Shown in pieces: positions 52,662-61,338 of a stretch of 64,000 nucleotides of DNA. A model generated the notes under the pieces. It was not told the DNA's origin and did no database searches. It saw only the letters and a list, made by a program, of their open reading frames with translations. A program made the position numbers and the translations under genes. The DNA is from Variovorax sp. PCZ-1. Its GTDB lineage: Bacteria > Pseudomonadota > Gammaproteobacteria > Burkholderiales > Burkholderiaceae_C. Positions within the stretch are counted from its first letter, which is position 1; each line of letters starts with the position of its first letter. The DNA is taken from contig NZ_JAHCDN010000002.1 of the NCBI RefSeq assembly GCF_018413605.1, positions 62,001 through 126,000 of the forward strand, given 5' to 3'.

Positions 52662-53762
52662 TTAGGCTTTTTTCGCTGGCGCTTTTGCAGCGGGTGCTTT
52701 AGGCGCAGGAGCTGCAGCCACATTGGTGTGCTTCTCGATCAGGCCACGTGCTTGTTCAAGCAGCTTGTAACCATTGAAACCGCGTTTGTTCATGTCTTCC
52801 ACCCACTCGACTTCCACCAAACGCGAAGCGCGACGGAATTGTTGAGCTTCGGCGATATCGATCGTGAAGATGGTGTTGCCGGGGCGATCGCTGGCACTCT
52901 TGCGGCCGATGGGGTCGTTGCCCGACTGCGTTTTGCCCAGCCAGCCCGAGGTGTTGATACCGGAGTTGTCATCGATGATGCGCTTCAGTTCTGGAGGCAG
53001 ACTGTTGTATTTGTTGCGGTTCATGCCCATCACGAAGGTGGTGGTGTAGAGCGCGCCGCCTTTGGGGTCAAATTCAGCGTGGAATTTGGTGAGCTCGTGC
53101 ACTTTCACGGAGGGCACGACTTCCCAGGGAATCACTGCGCCATTGATCGTGCCTTTGGAGAGGGCGTCGGGGATGGCTGGCAATGGCATGCCCACAGGCG
53201 TAGCGCCGAGGAAGCCCATGAGCTTGTTGACTTGGCGCGTGGGGGCGCGCATTTTGAGGCCTTTGAGATCGGCCACGGTTTTGATTTGCTTGTCCACCGT
53301 GTGGATCACACCGGGGCCGTGCACTTGCAAGGCAAGCGGTACGATTTCCTTGAATTCGTCAACGGCAACTGTCTGCACATACTCCCAATAAGCCTTGGAA
53401 GTGGCTTCGGCATTGCTCATCATGAAGGGAAGCTCAAACACTTCCACGCGTGGGAAGCGGCCTGCGGTGTTGCCGGGCAAAGTCCAGGTGATGTCGGCCA
53501 CGCCATCGCGTGCCTGATCGTAAAGCTGCACGGGTGTGCCGCCGAGTTGCATGGCAGGGTAGCCTTCAAACTTGATACGGCCGCCAGAATCTTTCTCGAC
53601 CTTCTCCATCCACGCTTTGTGCATGGTGAGCCACACATTGGATTGCGGGGCCATGAAGGTGTGAAACTTCAAGGTGACTTGGGCTTGTGCGAAGCTGGAA
53701 TAGCCAGCGCCGCCCAGGGCTGCAGCGACGCCAGTTTTGATCAGGCTACGACGTTGAATCAT
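52662..53762 (-). CDS. TRAP transporter solute-binding protein (DctP)
   Basis: 366 residues with a twin-arginine-like signal (QRRSLIKTGVAAALGG), then the DctP fold (TLKFHTFMAPQSNVW, LKGLKMRAPTRQVNKL, VPSVKVHELTKFHAEF). The Arg in KMRAPT is the usual carboxylate-binding residue of the family, so an organic acid is expected. The C-terminus is odd: an added APAPKAPAAKAPAKKA tail resembling histone H1/AlgP-like repeats. Good Shine-Dalgarno AAGGAG. Last gene of the catabolic operon; 95 bases separate it from dctM. Confidence 0.92.
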   Translation of the reverse strand: MIQRRSLIKTGVAAALGGAGYSSFAQAQVTLKFHTFMAPQSNVWLTMHKAWMEKVEKDSGGRIKFEGYPAMQLGGTPVQLYDQARDGVADITWTLPGNTAGRFPRVEVFELPFMMSNAEATSKAYWEYVQTVAVDEFKEIVPLALQVHGPGVIHTVDKQIKTVADLKGLKMRAPTRQVNKLMGFLGATPVGMPLPAIPDALSKGTINGAVIPWEVVPSVKVHELTKFHAEFDPKGGALYTTTFVMGMNRNKYNSLPPELKRIIDDNSGINTSGWLGKTQSGNDPIGRKSASDRPGNTIFTIDIAEAQQFRRASRLVEVEWVEDMNKRGFNGYKLLEQARGLIEKHTNVAAAPAPKAPAAKAPAKKA

Positions 53763-53857
53763 GAAAAACTCCTTGAAAATAATGGATCAGATAATAAGTC
53801 ATCGTATTAATTTTGGTTGAGCGGGCTTACCCTGAGGAAAGCCGCGGAACTTAGCTT

Positions 53858-55192
53858 CTAAGTTTGCACAAAGCGCAGCGCCCACAATGAAATCATGGGG
53901 AATGCGAGCACCAAGAGGGCGCGGATCGTGTCAGCGGCCAAGAAGGGCAGAACACCGCGATAGCTCTCAGCAATCGGCACGGCATCGCCTTTGTTTTTGG
54001 TCATGCTGTTGACAACGTAGACATTCAGGCCGACTGGTGGCGCCAGCATGCCAAAGCCTACTGTCATGAGCACCATCACGCCAAACCAGATGGCGGTGTA
54101 TTCTTTGCTCATACCGAAATCCAAGCCCATGATCATGGGGAAGAAGATGGGGATGGTGAGCAAGATCATCGAGAGCTCATCCATCACCGCGCCGAGCACC
54201 ACGTAAAACAACATGATGCAAGCCACCACCATCACGGGTGATAAGCCCCAGCTGCCAACGACTTCTGCGAGTTGACCAGGCACTTGCGTGAGCGCGAGGG
54301 CGGCGTTCATGATGTCTGCGCCTAGGAAGATGAGGAAGATCATGGCCGAGCTTTCTGCAGTGGCGTAGAAGCAGTTTTTAAACTTCGTCCAGTTCATCTC
54401 ACGTTTGAGCAGAGATGCGACAAAGGTACAGAATGCGCCGACCGCTGCGCCTTCGGTAGGTGTGAACAGGCCGCCATAAATACCGCCAAAGACGATGACG
54501 AAGATCACAGCAATCGGCAAAATACCTGCAAGTGCCTCACTCATCTTCTGCTTTGCAATCACATCTTTCTCAGGAGCGTGACCGGGCACGAAGCGCACAT
54601 ACAGCGCAATCGCAATCATGTACATCAACATCGCCAAAATGCCAGGCACCATCGCAGCCATGAAGAGCTTGGCGATGTTTTGCTCGGTAAGAATCGCGTA
54701 GATCACGAGCGGCACCGAGGGCGGAATCAGAATACCCAGCGTGCCGCCAGCGGCCAGTGTGCCAGTGGTTAAGCGACCGGAGTAGCCATGCTTGCGCATT
54801 TCGTCGTAGGCCACATTGGTGATCGTGGCTGCTGTGGCCACCGATGATCCGCAGATTGCGCCAAAGGCTGCGCAGGCAAACACGGCTGCCATGGCGAGCC
54901 CGCCTTTGAAGCGCCCCATCACGCCGGCTGCGAAAGCGAAGAGTGCTTTACTGATACCGCCTTGCGTGGCGAAGTGGCCCATGAGGATGAACAAAGGAAT
55001 GACAGATAAATCGTAGCTCGCAAAGCGCGCATAGGCTTGTGAATTGAGAAAGCTGGCCAAAGGCGCCCAGCCGCGTTGCATCAGATAGCCTGTAACACCG
55101 GCAACAAACATGGCAATCGCAATCGGCACGCGCAGCGCCATGAGAGCGAGCATTGCGCCAAAAATCAACAGAGCAAGTTGTAGGCCGCTCAT
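53858..55192 (-). CDS. TRAP transporter large permease (DctM)
   Basis: 444 residues with about 12 membrane helices. Family motifs include MALRVPIAIAMFVAGVTGYL, FILMGHFATQGGISKALF, CAAFGAICGSSVATAATI, and GTLAAGGTLGILIPPSVPLVIYA in pieces. It forms the transport pore together with DctQ; its ATG overlaps the dctQ stop. Part of the uptake system of the gentisate operon. Confidence 0.93.
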   Translation of the reverse strand: MSGLQLALLIFGAMLALMALRVPIAIAMFVAGVTGYLMQRGWAPLASFLNSQAYARFASYDLSVIPLFILMGHFATQGGISKALFAFAAGVMGRFKGGLAMAAVFACAAFGAICGSSVATAATITNVAYDEMRKHGYSGRLTTGTLAAGGTLGILIPPSVPLVIYAILTEQNIAKLFMAAMVPGILAMLMYMIAIALYVRFVPGHAPEKDVIAKQKMSEALAGILPIAVIFVIVFGGIYGGLFTPTEGAAVGAFCTFVASLLKREMNWTKFKNCFYATAESSAMIFLIFLGADIMNAALALTQVPGQLAEVVGSWGLSPVMVVACIMLFYVVLGAVMDELSMILLTIPIFFPMIMGLDFGMSKEYTAIWFGVMVLMTVGFGMLAPPVGLNVYVVNSMTKNKGDAVPIAESYRGVLPFLAADTIRALLVLAFPMISLWALRFVQT

Positions 55193-55686
55193 ACTGCCAG
55201 CTCCGGGTTAGATTCCGCTTCTTCTTTAGCGAAGCCTTGAACAGCTTGTGTGAAAGCAATCACGGCCGTGAGCGCGAGGCCGGGCACGATGGCGCTATAC
55301 ACGATCCACTCAGGAAAACCGAGCATCATGGTGCCGGAGTTGGAATTGAAAGCGCTGATGCCGCCCAGCGTGGTGCGCCAGGCGAGCACGGCCATCACGA
55401 TGCCCAATATCAAAGCTCCTGCGCGATCTAGAAAACCTACAGTTGCTTCGCCAGCCTTCGCGGTGAAGAAATCCACAATGATGTTGCCGCGCTTGTATTG
55501 ACACCAAGGCATGAACAGGCCGACTGCCGCGCCGCAGGCCGCGCCCGACAATTCAAAATCGCCTGTGATGGCTTTGCCTATCGTGTCGCGCCCGATCACA
55601 CTGGTGACGGTCATCAAGGTGATGAAGACCATCAGCAAGCCGGCCACGATGGCGCAGAATTTGGCTAATTGCCCGAGTAATTTCAT
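55189..55686 (-). CDS. TRAP transporter small permease (DctQ)
   Basis: 165 residues, four membrane helices (CAIVAGLLMVFITLMTVTSV, FELSGAACGAAVGLFMPWCQ, GALILGIVMAVLAWRTTLGG, IVPGLALTAVIAFTQAVQ). Typical DctQ size and layout. It follows the fumarylpyruvate hydrolase gene after 100 bases that contain repeat copy 13, which may alter expression of the transporter relative to the enzymes. Confidence 0.9.
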   Translation of the reverse strand: MKLLGQLAKFCAIVAGLLMVFITLMTVTSVIGRDTIGKAITGDFELSGAACGAAVGLFMPWCQYKRGNIIVDFFTAKAGEATVGFLDRAGALILGIVMAVLAWRTTLGGISAFNSNSGTMMLGFPEWIVYSAIVPGLALTAVIAFTQAVQGFAKEEAESNPELAV

Positions 55687-55716
55687 GCAAGCTCTCCAGA
55701 GAATTTCATGAGATAG

Positions 55717-55783
55717 ATACTATATTTTTGATAGCACTTTGCGCAGATTCTATGCCGGCAAAGTGCTGTTTTTGCTTATAAAA
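55717..55783 (+). repeat. Dispersed palindromic element, copy 13 (best-formed copy)
   Basis: Reverse orientation; the reference copy. ATACTATATTTTTGATAGCA, then CTTTGCGCAGATTCTATGCC, then GGCAAAGTGCTGTTTTTGC and TTATAAAA. AGCACTTTGC (55733-55742) and GCAAAGTGCT (55758-55767) pair perfectly, so it can fold as a 10-bp hairpin. It sits inside the operon between the hydrolase and dctQ genes. Confidence 0.93.
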
Positions 55784-55786
55784 CGC

Positions 55787-56482
55787 TCAAGAAACGGAGA
55801 CTTTGAGATCTGGCAGGCCTGCGACTGTGCCGACCATCAGATCTCCGCTCACCACCGCACCCACGCCCTCGGGCGTACCGGTATAAATCAAATCGCCAGG
55901 TTGCAGCTCCCAAGCAGCAGAAAGATATTCAATCGTTTCAGCCACATTCCAGATCAGCTTGGCCACTGTGCTCTTTTGGCGATGCGCGTCATTGACCGTG
56001 ACGGCCAATTCAGCGTTGTTGATATCACCCGCTTGCGCTGCGGGTACGATGGGGCCAATCGGTGCTGAATGGTCAAAGCCTTTGCCGATGCACCAAGGAC
56101 GGCCTTGCTTTTTCATATCGCTTTGCAAATCGCGGCGCGTCATGTCCAAACCTACGGCATAGCCGAAGATGTGCTTGGCTGCGTCTGCGGCTTTGATGTC
56201 TTTGCCACCTGTGCCAATCGCCACCACGAGCTCGATTTCGTGATGGAAATTCTTCGTGAGGCTGGGGTAGGGGATGCTGCCGGTTTCGCCGGCGTTGACG
56301 ACCACGATGGCATTGCTGGGTTTCAAAAAGAAGAATGGTGGCTCACGGCCTGTGAAACCCATTTCCTTGGCGTGATCTTCGTAATTGCGACCCACACAAT
56401 AGACGCGATTCACAGGAAATCTCTCGGCACGGCCCTGCACGGGGACGCTCACCACGGCGGGAGGATTGAACACATAGCTCAT
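55787..56482 (-). CDS. Fumarylacetoacetate hydrolase family protein, probably fumarylpyruvate hydrolase
   Basis: 231 residues from ATG 56482, FAH C-terminal domain fold: NRVYCVGRNYEDHAKEMG, FFFLKPSNAIV, PYPSLTKNFHHEIELVVAIG (metal-binding HxE), KGFDHSAPIGPIVPA and LQPGDLIYTGTPEGVGAV. In the gentisate pathway this enzyme (NagK type) splits fumarylpyruvate into fumarate and pyruvate. Its ATG overlaps the gentisate dioxygenase stop. Without a linked isomerase it might instead hydrolyse maleylpyruvate directly. A longer frame to 56590 overlaps the dioxygenase gene and is rejected. Confidence 0.9.
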   Translation of the reverse strand: MSYVFNPPAVVSVPVQGRAERFPVNRVYCVGRNYEDHAKEMGFTGREPPFFFLKPSNAIVVVNAGETGSIPYPSLTKNFHHEIELVVAIGTGGKDIKAADAAKHIFGYAVGLDMTRRDLQSDMKKQGRPWCIGKGFDHSAPIGPIVPAAQAGDINNAELAVTVNDAHRQKSTVAKLIWNVAETIEYLSAAWELQPGDLIYTGTPEGVGAVVSGDLMVGTVAGLPDLKVSVS

Positions 56483-57534
56483 GAAACTAACCTTTCTTCT
56501 TTGTGAATGCCCAAGGCTTGTTGAATTGGGCGGTCGGAGTAACTGAAGAGTACGCAGCCCTCTTGCGAGAGCAAGCGCAGAGTGTGCCACGAGGGCACGA
56601 CGAAATGATCACGCTTTGAGAACTCAAACGTATAGCTGCCATGATGCGATTCGATAAGCGCTTGGCCTGAACCTTCGACAACACTGAACACCGCGCCATC
56701 GGTTTGGCGATAAGGCGAGCCTTTGAAACCTGGTGGCAGCAGCTGCATGAAGGTCTGCATCGTGGGCATGGGCGAGCCGCCGGTGAGCGGATTCGTGTAG
56801 CGCAGCTTGAAGCCATCCCATGCATCCATCTTTTCGCTGCGCTCCAGCGTGTGCAGAGCCTCGCGGGTGCGGGCATACGGGTAGCTGAAGATGGGGCTGG
56901 TGTTGCCAAACGGAGAGTCTCCACGCACGGGCGCCATGTTGTGGCCGTAGGCGGCGAAGCTAGCGCCCTCTGGCTTGCTGATCTCTTGCGAAGAGCGGCT
57001 GTCGTTTTCTGCGAAGCCTGCATCGAAGAAGCGGATCGTGGGAATATCAAGGCCATCCAACCAGACCATCGGATCGCTTCCCTCATGGCCATGATCGTGC
57101 CAAGTCCATTTCGGTGTGATGATGAAATCGCCGGGCTGCATGGTGGTTTTTTCGCCATCCACAGCCGTATAAGCACCCGAGCCTTCCACGATGAAACGCA
57201 GTGCACTTTGCGTGTGGCGATGGCTAGGCGCGACTTCGCCGGGCAAGATCAGCTGTAAGCCCGCATACAAAGATTGCGTGATGCAGGACAAGCCCCGCAG
57301 GGCTGGGTTCTCTAAAATCAAAACGCGGCGAATCGCCTCTTCTGCAGTGATCGCCGCACCTGCGCGCATGAGGAAAGGGCGTACTTCGTCGTATTTCCAA
57401 TGTGCAGGCACGCAGGGCGTTTTCGGCTGCTGAGGCACGAGTGCATGCAACACCTCCCACAGCGGCGTGAGGTTGTGCGGCGACATGTCTGCGTAGAGCT
57501 GGGCACGATCGGGGTGAGTGGTTTTGGTGAGCAT
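56479..57534 (-). CDS. Gentisate 1,2-dioxygenase (bicupin)
   Basis: 351 residues with two cupin domains. The first carries the iron ligands in PSHRHTQSALRFIVEGSGAY and WTWHDHGHEG. The second is GSPYRQTDGAVFSVVEGSGQ with HFVVPSWHT and lacks some ligands, as usual in the family. It opens the ring of gentisate to maleylpyruvate with O2. ATG 57534 lies 11 bases after the monooxygenase stop; TTG 57549 is in frame. Operon partner of 3-hydroxybenzoate 6-hydroxylase. Confidence 0.93.
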   Translation of the reverse strand: MLTKTTHPDRAQLYADMSPHNLTPLWEVLHALVPQQPKTPCVPAHWKYDEVRPFLMRAGAAITAEEAIRRVLILENPALRGLSCITQSLYAGLQLILPGEVAPSHRHTQSALRFIVEGSGAYTAVDGEKTTMQPGDFIITPKWTWHDHGHEGSDPMVWLDGLDIPTIRFFDAGFAENDSRSSQEISKPEGASFAAYGHNMAPVRGDSPFGNTSPIFSYPYARTREALHTLERSEKMDAWDGFKLRYTNPLTGGSPMPTMQTFMQLLPPGFKGSPYRQTDGAVFSVVEGSGQALIESHHGSYTFEFSKRDHFVVPSWHTLRLLSQEGCVLFSYSDRPIQQALGIHKEERLVS

Positions 57535-57545
57535 GGACGCTTTCT

Positions 57546-58748
57546 TCAAAACAAGTTGTGAGGATCAATGCCCTCATACATCCACTTGAGGCCTGCAAAG
57601 CCTGCCGCATCTTTGCCGCCCTGGAAAATGGAATTGCGCAACTCGCGCGTGACGCCGCTGGCATGGTAAATGTCGCCATAAAAGCGAGCCGTGAGTTGAA
57701 CACGCGCTGTGCGCAGATAGCGCTTCTCTTGATAAGCGAGGAAAGCCATTTCAAAATCGCCTTTGAAATGTTCAATCGCTTTGCCCAGCACCACGGCATC
57801 CTCAATCGCCTGCCCTGCGCCTTGCGCGAGGTATTGCAGCATCGGGTGTGCAGCATCGCCCAACAGCGTAGCTCGGCCTTGACTCCAGTTTTTCACGGGC
57901 TCGCGGTCACAGAGCACCCACATCTTCCAAGTGTTGATTTTGGCGAGCAGCCCGCGCACCGTGGGGTGAGCATCTGCAAAGCGCTCGGTGAGTTCGTTGT
58001 TGTCGCCAAAGGTGTCCCAGCCTTCATCGTATTTGTTGCTGTGAAAGACGGCAACGAGATTGAAGAGCTCTCCGCGGCGCAGCGGATAAGTCACCAAATG
58101 CGTTTTTTCGCCACCCCAGAGCTGTACTTCATCGCTCCACAGCTCAGGTGGTACATCCTCTCTCCTGAGCACAGCGCGATACGCAATATGCCCACTCACA
58201 CGCGGCTTACCATCGCCTACGATGGTTTGGCGAATCCCACTCCAGAGGCCATCTGCGCCAATCAGCGCTGCGCCTTTGATACTCTCGCCATTCTTGAGCT
58301 GCGCGGTCACACCGTTAGCATCCTGTGCAAACGATGCCACGCCCGCATTCGTGCGCAGCGTGATGCCCGCTTGCGCACGGCAAGCATTGAGTAGCACATC
58401 ATGCAAATCCTTGCGATAAATCACGCCATATGCAAAGCCGCCATAAGCGGCCCGCGCCGCATCGCCCATCTGCACGCGCACCACCTGCTCACCCGTGCGC
58501 ACATCGCGCATGCCCATCGCGGGCGGGAAGTAGGCGACTTTGTTGATCTCTTCGGTCAGCCCCAAATAATCAAACATACGAAAGATATTGGGGCCTAGCT
58601 GGATACCCGCGCCGATCTCGCCAAACTCCGCCGCTTGCTCCAGCACTGAGACGGCATGCCCGCTGCGTGCCAATACAAAAGCCGCTGCCAAGCCGCCAAT
58701 GCCGCCGCCTGCGATCAAGATCGGTTGTGATGCAGCAGCAAACATCAT
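57546..58748 (-). CDS. 3-hydroxybenzoate 6-monooxygenase (NagX/MhbM-like)
   Basis: 400 residues, class A flavoprotein hydroxylase. FAD motifs GGGIGGLAAAFVLARSGH, the DG motif ALIGADGLWSGIRQ, and LLGDAAHPMLQYLAQGAGQA. It matches the salicylate/3-hydroxybenzoate hydroxylase group; the neighbouring gentisate dioxygenase favours 3-hydroxybenzoate 6-hydroxylation to gentisate. First gene of the minus-strand operon, divergent from marR with operator-like sites between. Salicylate 5-hydroxylation is less likely because that enzyme is multicomponent. Confidence 0.88.
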   Translation of the reverse strand: MMFAAASQPILIAGGGIGGLAAAFVLARSGHAVSVLEQAAEFGEIGAGIQLGPNIFRMFDYLGLTEEINKVAYFPPAMGMRDVRTGEQVVRVQMGDAARAAYGGFAYGVIYRKDLHDVLLNACRAQAGITLRTNAGVASFAQDANGVTAQLKNGESIKGAALIGADGLWSGIRQTIVGDGKPRVSGHIAYRAVLRREDVPPELWSDEVQLWGGEKTHLVTYPLRRGELFNLVAVFHSNKYDEGWDTFGDNNELTERFADAHPTVRGLLAKINTWKMWVLCDREPVKNWSQGRATLLGDAAHPMLQYLAQGAGQAIEDAVVLGKAIEHFKGDFEMAFLAYQEKRYLRTARVQLTARFYGDIYHASGVTRELRNSIFQGGKDAAGFAGLKWMYEGIDPHNLF

Positions 58749-58778
58749 GACGAAGACTCCGGGTTGATAAGCTCACAA

Positions 58779-58842
58779 ATTGTATGTATGCTTATTAATT
58801 CTCGTGCTGCGTGTTTACCCTAGTAATATGCATGCTTACAAT
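58779..58842. promoter_or_regulatory. Paired MarR-type operator candidates between marR and the gentisate operon
   Basis: Two 19-base sites face each other: ATTGTATGTATGCTTATTA (58779-58797) and, on the minus strand, ATTGTAAGCATGCATATTA (58842-58824), identical at 16 of 19 positions. They lie in the 117-bp divergent intergenic region and probably bind the MarR protein encoded to the right. Confidence 0.7.
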
Positions 58843-58865
58843 CATGACTGTTATTCATTACTTCA

Positions 58866-59297
58866 ATGGCCACCTCTTTTGACTTCTCCCAAGAACCCGG
58901 TTACCTGATCCGCCGTGCGCACCAAACCTCGATGGCAATCTTTGCTGAAGAGTTGGGGGAGTACGAGGTGACATCATTGCAGTTTGCTATTCTGCAAGCC
59001 TTGGTGGATGAGCCGGGAGCTGACCAAATCACCGTGGCGCAGCGCGTGGCGCTGGATGCTGCCACTTCTGGCTCCATCATCATGCGCCTAGAAGAGCGGG
59101 GCTGGTTACGCCGAGAAGCCTCACCATCTGACAAACGCCGCAAGCTGCTCTGGCTCACGCCTGTGGGCGAGAAGATGGCCATGGATATGAAAAAACACGC
59201 CCGCAAAGTGCAGCAGCGCCTGCTTCAGGCCTTGAGCGAGCAAGAGCGCGTGCAGCTGGTGGCCTTGCTCAAACGGGTCAGCGGCATAGAAAGTTAG
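58866..59297 (+). CDS. MarR family transcriptional regulator
   Basis: 143 residues, winged helix. GYLIRRAHQTSMAIFAEELG (dimerisation), LTVAQRVALD-like ITVAQRVALDAATSGSIIMR (recognition helix) and the wing EERGWLRREASPSDKRRKLLW with the usual D-x-R-x3 pattern. It is probably a repressor of the divergent 3-hydroxybenzoate operon, released by an aromatic acid. The closest functional analogy is NagR/MobR-like regulators of this pathway; this is inferred from position. Confidence 0.92.
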   Translation: MATSFDFSQEPGYLIRRAHQTSMAIFAEELGEYEVTSLQFAILQALVDEPGADQITVAQRVALDAATSGSIIMRLEERGWLRREASPSDKRRKLLWLTPVGEKMAMDMKKHARKVQQRLLQALSEQERVQLVALLKRVSGIES

Positions 59298-59333
59298 AAT
59301 ACAGCTATGTTCCACAGCCTCTGGATGTTTACC

Positions 59334-59843
59334 ATGAACCGCTGTTTCGTCGCTTTGCTCGGTGTGATGCTGAGTTCTTCTGTGTTGGCTCAAGGCCAAC
59401 TCTCTGCACCTCTGCCGGTGGATGAAAATGTTGTGCAAACGGGTACGCCCGGTATGCGTAAATTTCCTGCGAATGCTTTGCGTGGGAAACTGAAGGTGGT
59501 GCAAGCCCCCGAAATTTTGATCGATGGCAAGCCAGAGCGACTTTCGCCCGGCTCGCGTATCCGCGATGTTCAGCAGCGCTTGGTCATGTCGGCCAGCATC
59601 ACAAATCTGGAATTCGTGGTGAACTTCACCCGCAATTCCCTGGGCGAGGTGCATGAGGTGTGGATTCTGAACGAGGCCGAGGCCAAGCAAAAGATCAAGA
59701 CGAACACGCCTGCGACCAACTTCAACTTTGCCTCTGATGGCAATGCCAAGAAGCAAGACGATGGCAAAACGCCTTTCAACCAGTTGCCCAGCTTTGAGCA
59801 AGTGGGTCGTCAGCAGCGCGAACAGCAACAGCCTCTGCGCTGA
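59334..59843 (+). CDS. Conserved-looking exported protein of unknown function
   Basis: 169 residues: signal peptide MNRCFVALLGVMLSSSVLAQ, then PVDENVVQTGTPGMRKFPAN, a compact domain with LIDGKPERLSPGSRIRDVQQ and RLVMSASITNLEFVVNFTRN, and a Gln-rich tail (GRQQREQQQPLR). Not recognised. It precedes miaB as a small periplasmic protein. In-frame ATGs at 59307 and 59325 would add a short leader; 59334 gives the cleanest signal peptide. Confidence 0.65.
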   Translation: MNRCFVALLGVMLSSSVLAQGQLSAPLPVDENVVQTGTPGMRKFPANALRGKLKVVQAPEILIDGKPERLSPGSRIRDVQQRLVMSASITNLEFVVNFTRNSLGEVHEVWILNEAEAKQKIKTNTPATNFNFASDGNAKKQDDGKTPFNQLPSFEQVGRQQREQQQPLR

Positions 59844-59886
59844 TTTTTCACTGGCCGCCAGCGGCCAGGTGTTGACCTATTTTTCA

Positions 59887-59947
59887 AGCCTTTTGAGCAT
59901 ATCGCCGGCGTATTTATTGCGCAGAGTGCTCCTAAATTTATAGTATT
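59887..59947 (+). repeat. Dispersed palindromic element, copy 14, just upstream of miaB
   Basis: Forward orientation: GCCTTTTGAGCATATCGCCG, GCGTATTTATTGCGCAGAGT and GCTCCTAAATTTATAGTATT. It ends 5 bases before ATG 59953, so the miaB leader consists of the element. Confidence 0.9.
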
Positions 59948-59952
59948 TGACC

Positions 59953-61323
59953 ATGAGCAAAAAAGTTTTTATCCGCACCTTCGGCTGCCAGATGAATGAA
60001 TACGATTCCGACAAGATGGTGGATGTCCTCCATGCTGCGGATGGCTACGAGAAAACCGACAACGTGGATGAAGCCGATCTGGTGCTGTTCAACACCTGCT
60101 CAGTGCGCGAAAAAGCGCAGGAGAAAGTGTTTTCTGATCTGGGCCGCATCAAGCATCTGAAAGCCAAAGGCGTGAAGATTGGTGTGGGCGGCTGTGTGGC
60201 CAGTCAGGAAGGCGATGCGATCATCAAGCGTGCGCCTTATGTGGATGTGGTGTTTGGCCCCCAGACTTTGCACCGCTTGCCTGAGCTGCTTTCTACGCAA
60301 AGGCAAACCAACAAATCGCAAGTGGACATCAGCTTTCCAGAAATCGAAAAGTTTGATCATCTCCCGCCTGCGCGCCGCGAAGGCGTGAGCGCTTTTGTGA
60401 GCATCATGGAAGGCTGCTCTAAATACTGCAGCTATTGCGTTGTGCCCTACACACGCGGCGAAGAGATCAATCGCCCGCTCGACGATGTGCTTCTGGAAGT
60501 GGCCCAACTCGCAGGCCAAGGTGTGCGCGAGATCAATCTGCTTGGGCAAAACGTGAATGCCTATCGTGGCACGATGGGCGACACCAGCGAGATTTGCGAT
60601 TTCGCCACCTTGCTCGATTACGTGAGCGATATCCCCGGCATTGAGCGCATCCGCTACACCACCAGCCACCCCAATGAATTCACACCTGCTTTGATTGAGG
60701 CGTACGCAAAGCTGCCCAAGCTCGTGAGCCATTTGCATCTGCCCGCGCAGCATGGCTCGGATGTGATCTTGGCCGCCATGAAGCGCGGCTACACCAGCCT
60801 GCAATACAAAAGCATCATCCGCAAGCTGCGCGTGATTCGCCCTGATTTGCATCTCTCCACCGATCTCATCATTGGCTTTCCGGGAGAGACAGACGCTGAT
60901 CACGCCAAAACGATGAAGCTGATTGAAGACATGCAGTTTGACAACAGTTTCAGCTTCATCTACAGCCCACGCCCCGGCACGCCGGCTGCGAGTTTGCAAG
61001 ACGACACGCCGCATGATGTGAAGCACAAGCGTTTACTGCAAGTGCAAAAAGCGATCAATGACAACACGCATGCTCTCTCTGATGCTTTCGTGGGCAAAAC
61101 CGCACGCATCTTGGTCGAAGGGCCTTCGCCTCGATCAAGAGCAGAATCTCCTGAGCTGATGGGGCGCACGGAATGCAATCGTGTGATCAACTTTGCAGCG
61201 AGCACGCAAGCCATGACACGCCTGCCCGGACAGATCATTGATATCGCCGTGACGCAGCGCATGGGCTTTTCCTTGCGCGGTGAATTGGCGCTGACCGATG
61301 CGCCGGAATTGGCTGCCGCCTAA
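59953..61323 (+). CDS. miaB: tRNA-2-methylthio-N6-dimethylallyladenosine synthase MiaB
   Basis: 456 residues, radical-SAM methylthiotransferase. Auxiliary-cluster cysteines in [24 protein letters not shown] and [11 protein letters not shown]; radical SAM CX3CX2C in [17 protein letters not shown]; a C-terminal TRAM domain. It modifies A37 of tRNAs that read UNN codons. ATG 59953 gives the normal [11 protein letters not shown] start; TTG 59947 is in frame but unlikely. The Shine-Dalgarno region is taken up by repeat copy 14. Confidence 0.97.
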   Translation: MSKKVFIRTFGCQMNEYDSDKMVDVLHAADGYEKTDNVDEADLVLFNTCSVREKAQEKVFSDLGRIKHLKAKGVKIGVGGCVASQEGDAIIKRAPYVDVVFGPQTLHRLPELLSTQRQTNKSQVDISFPEIEKFDHLPPARREGVSAFVSIMEGCSKYCSYCVVPYTRGEEINRPLDDVLLEVAQLAGQGVREINLLGQNVNAYRGTMGDTSEICDFATLLDYVSDIPGIERIRYTTSHPNEFTPALIEAYAKLPKLVSHLHLPAQHGSDVILAAMKRGYTSLQYKSIIRKLRVIRPDLHLSTDLIIGFPGETDADHAKTMKLIEDMQFDNSFSFIYSPRPGTPAASLQDDTPHDVKHKRLLQVQKAINDNTHALSDAFVGKTARILVEGPSPRSRAESPELMGRTECNRVINFAASTQAMTRLPGQIIDIAVTQRMGFSLRGELALTDAPELAAA

Positions 61324-61338
61324 ATCTTGCTGCATCCC

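Noticed and set aside
52623-53810. 395-codon plus-strand frame opposite dctP
   Set aside because: Its translation has no motif, spans the operon terminator and mirrors the codon bias of the real dctP gene.
57558-58394. 278-codon plus-strand frame opposite the 3-hydroxybenzoate hydroxylase
   Set aside because: Antisense shadow of a well-conserved flavoprotein; no ribosome binding site and no recognisable domain.
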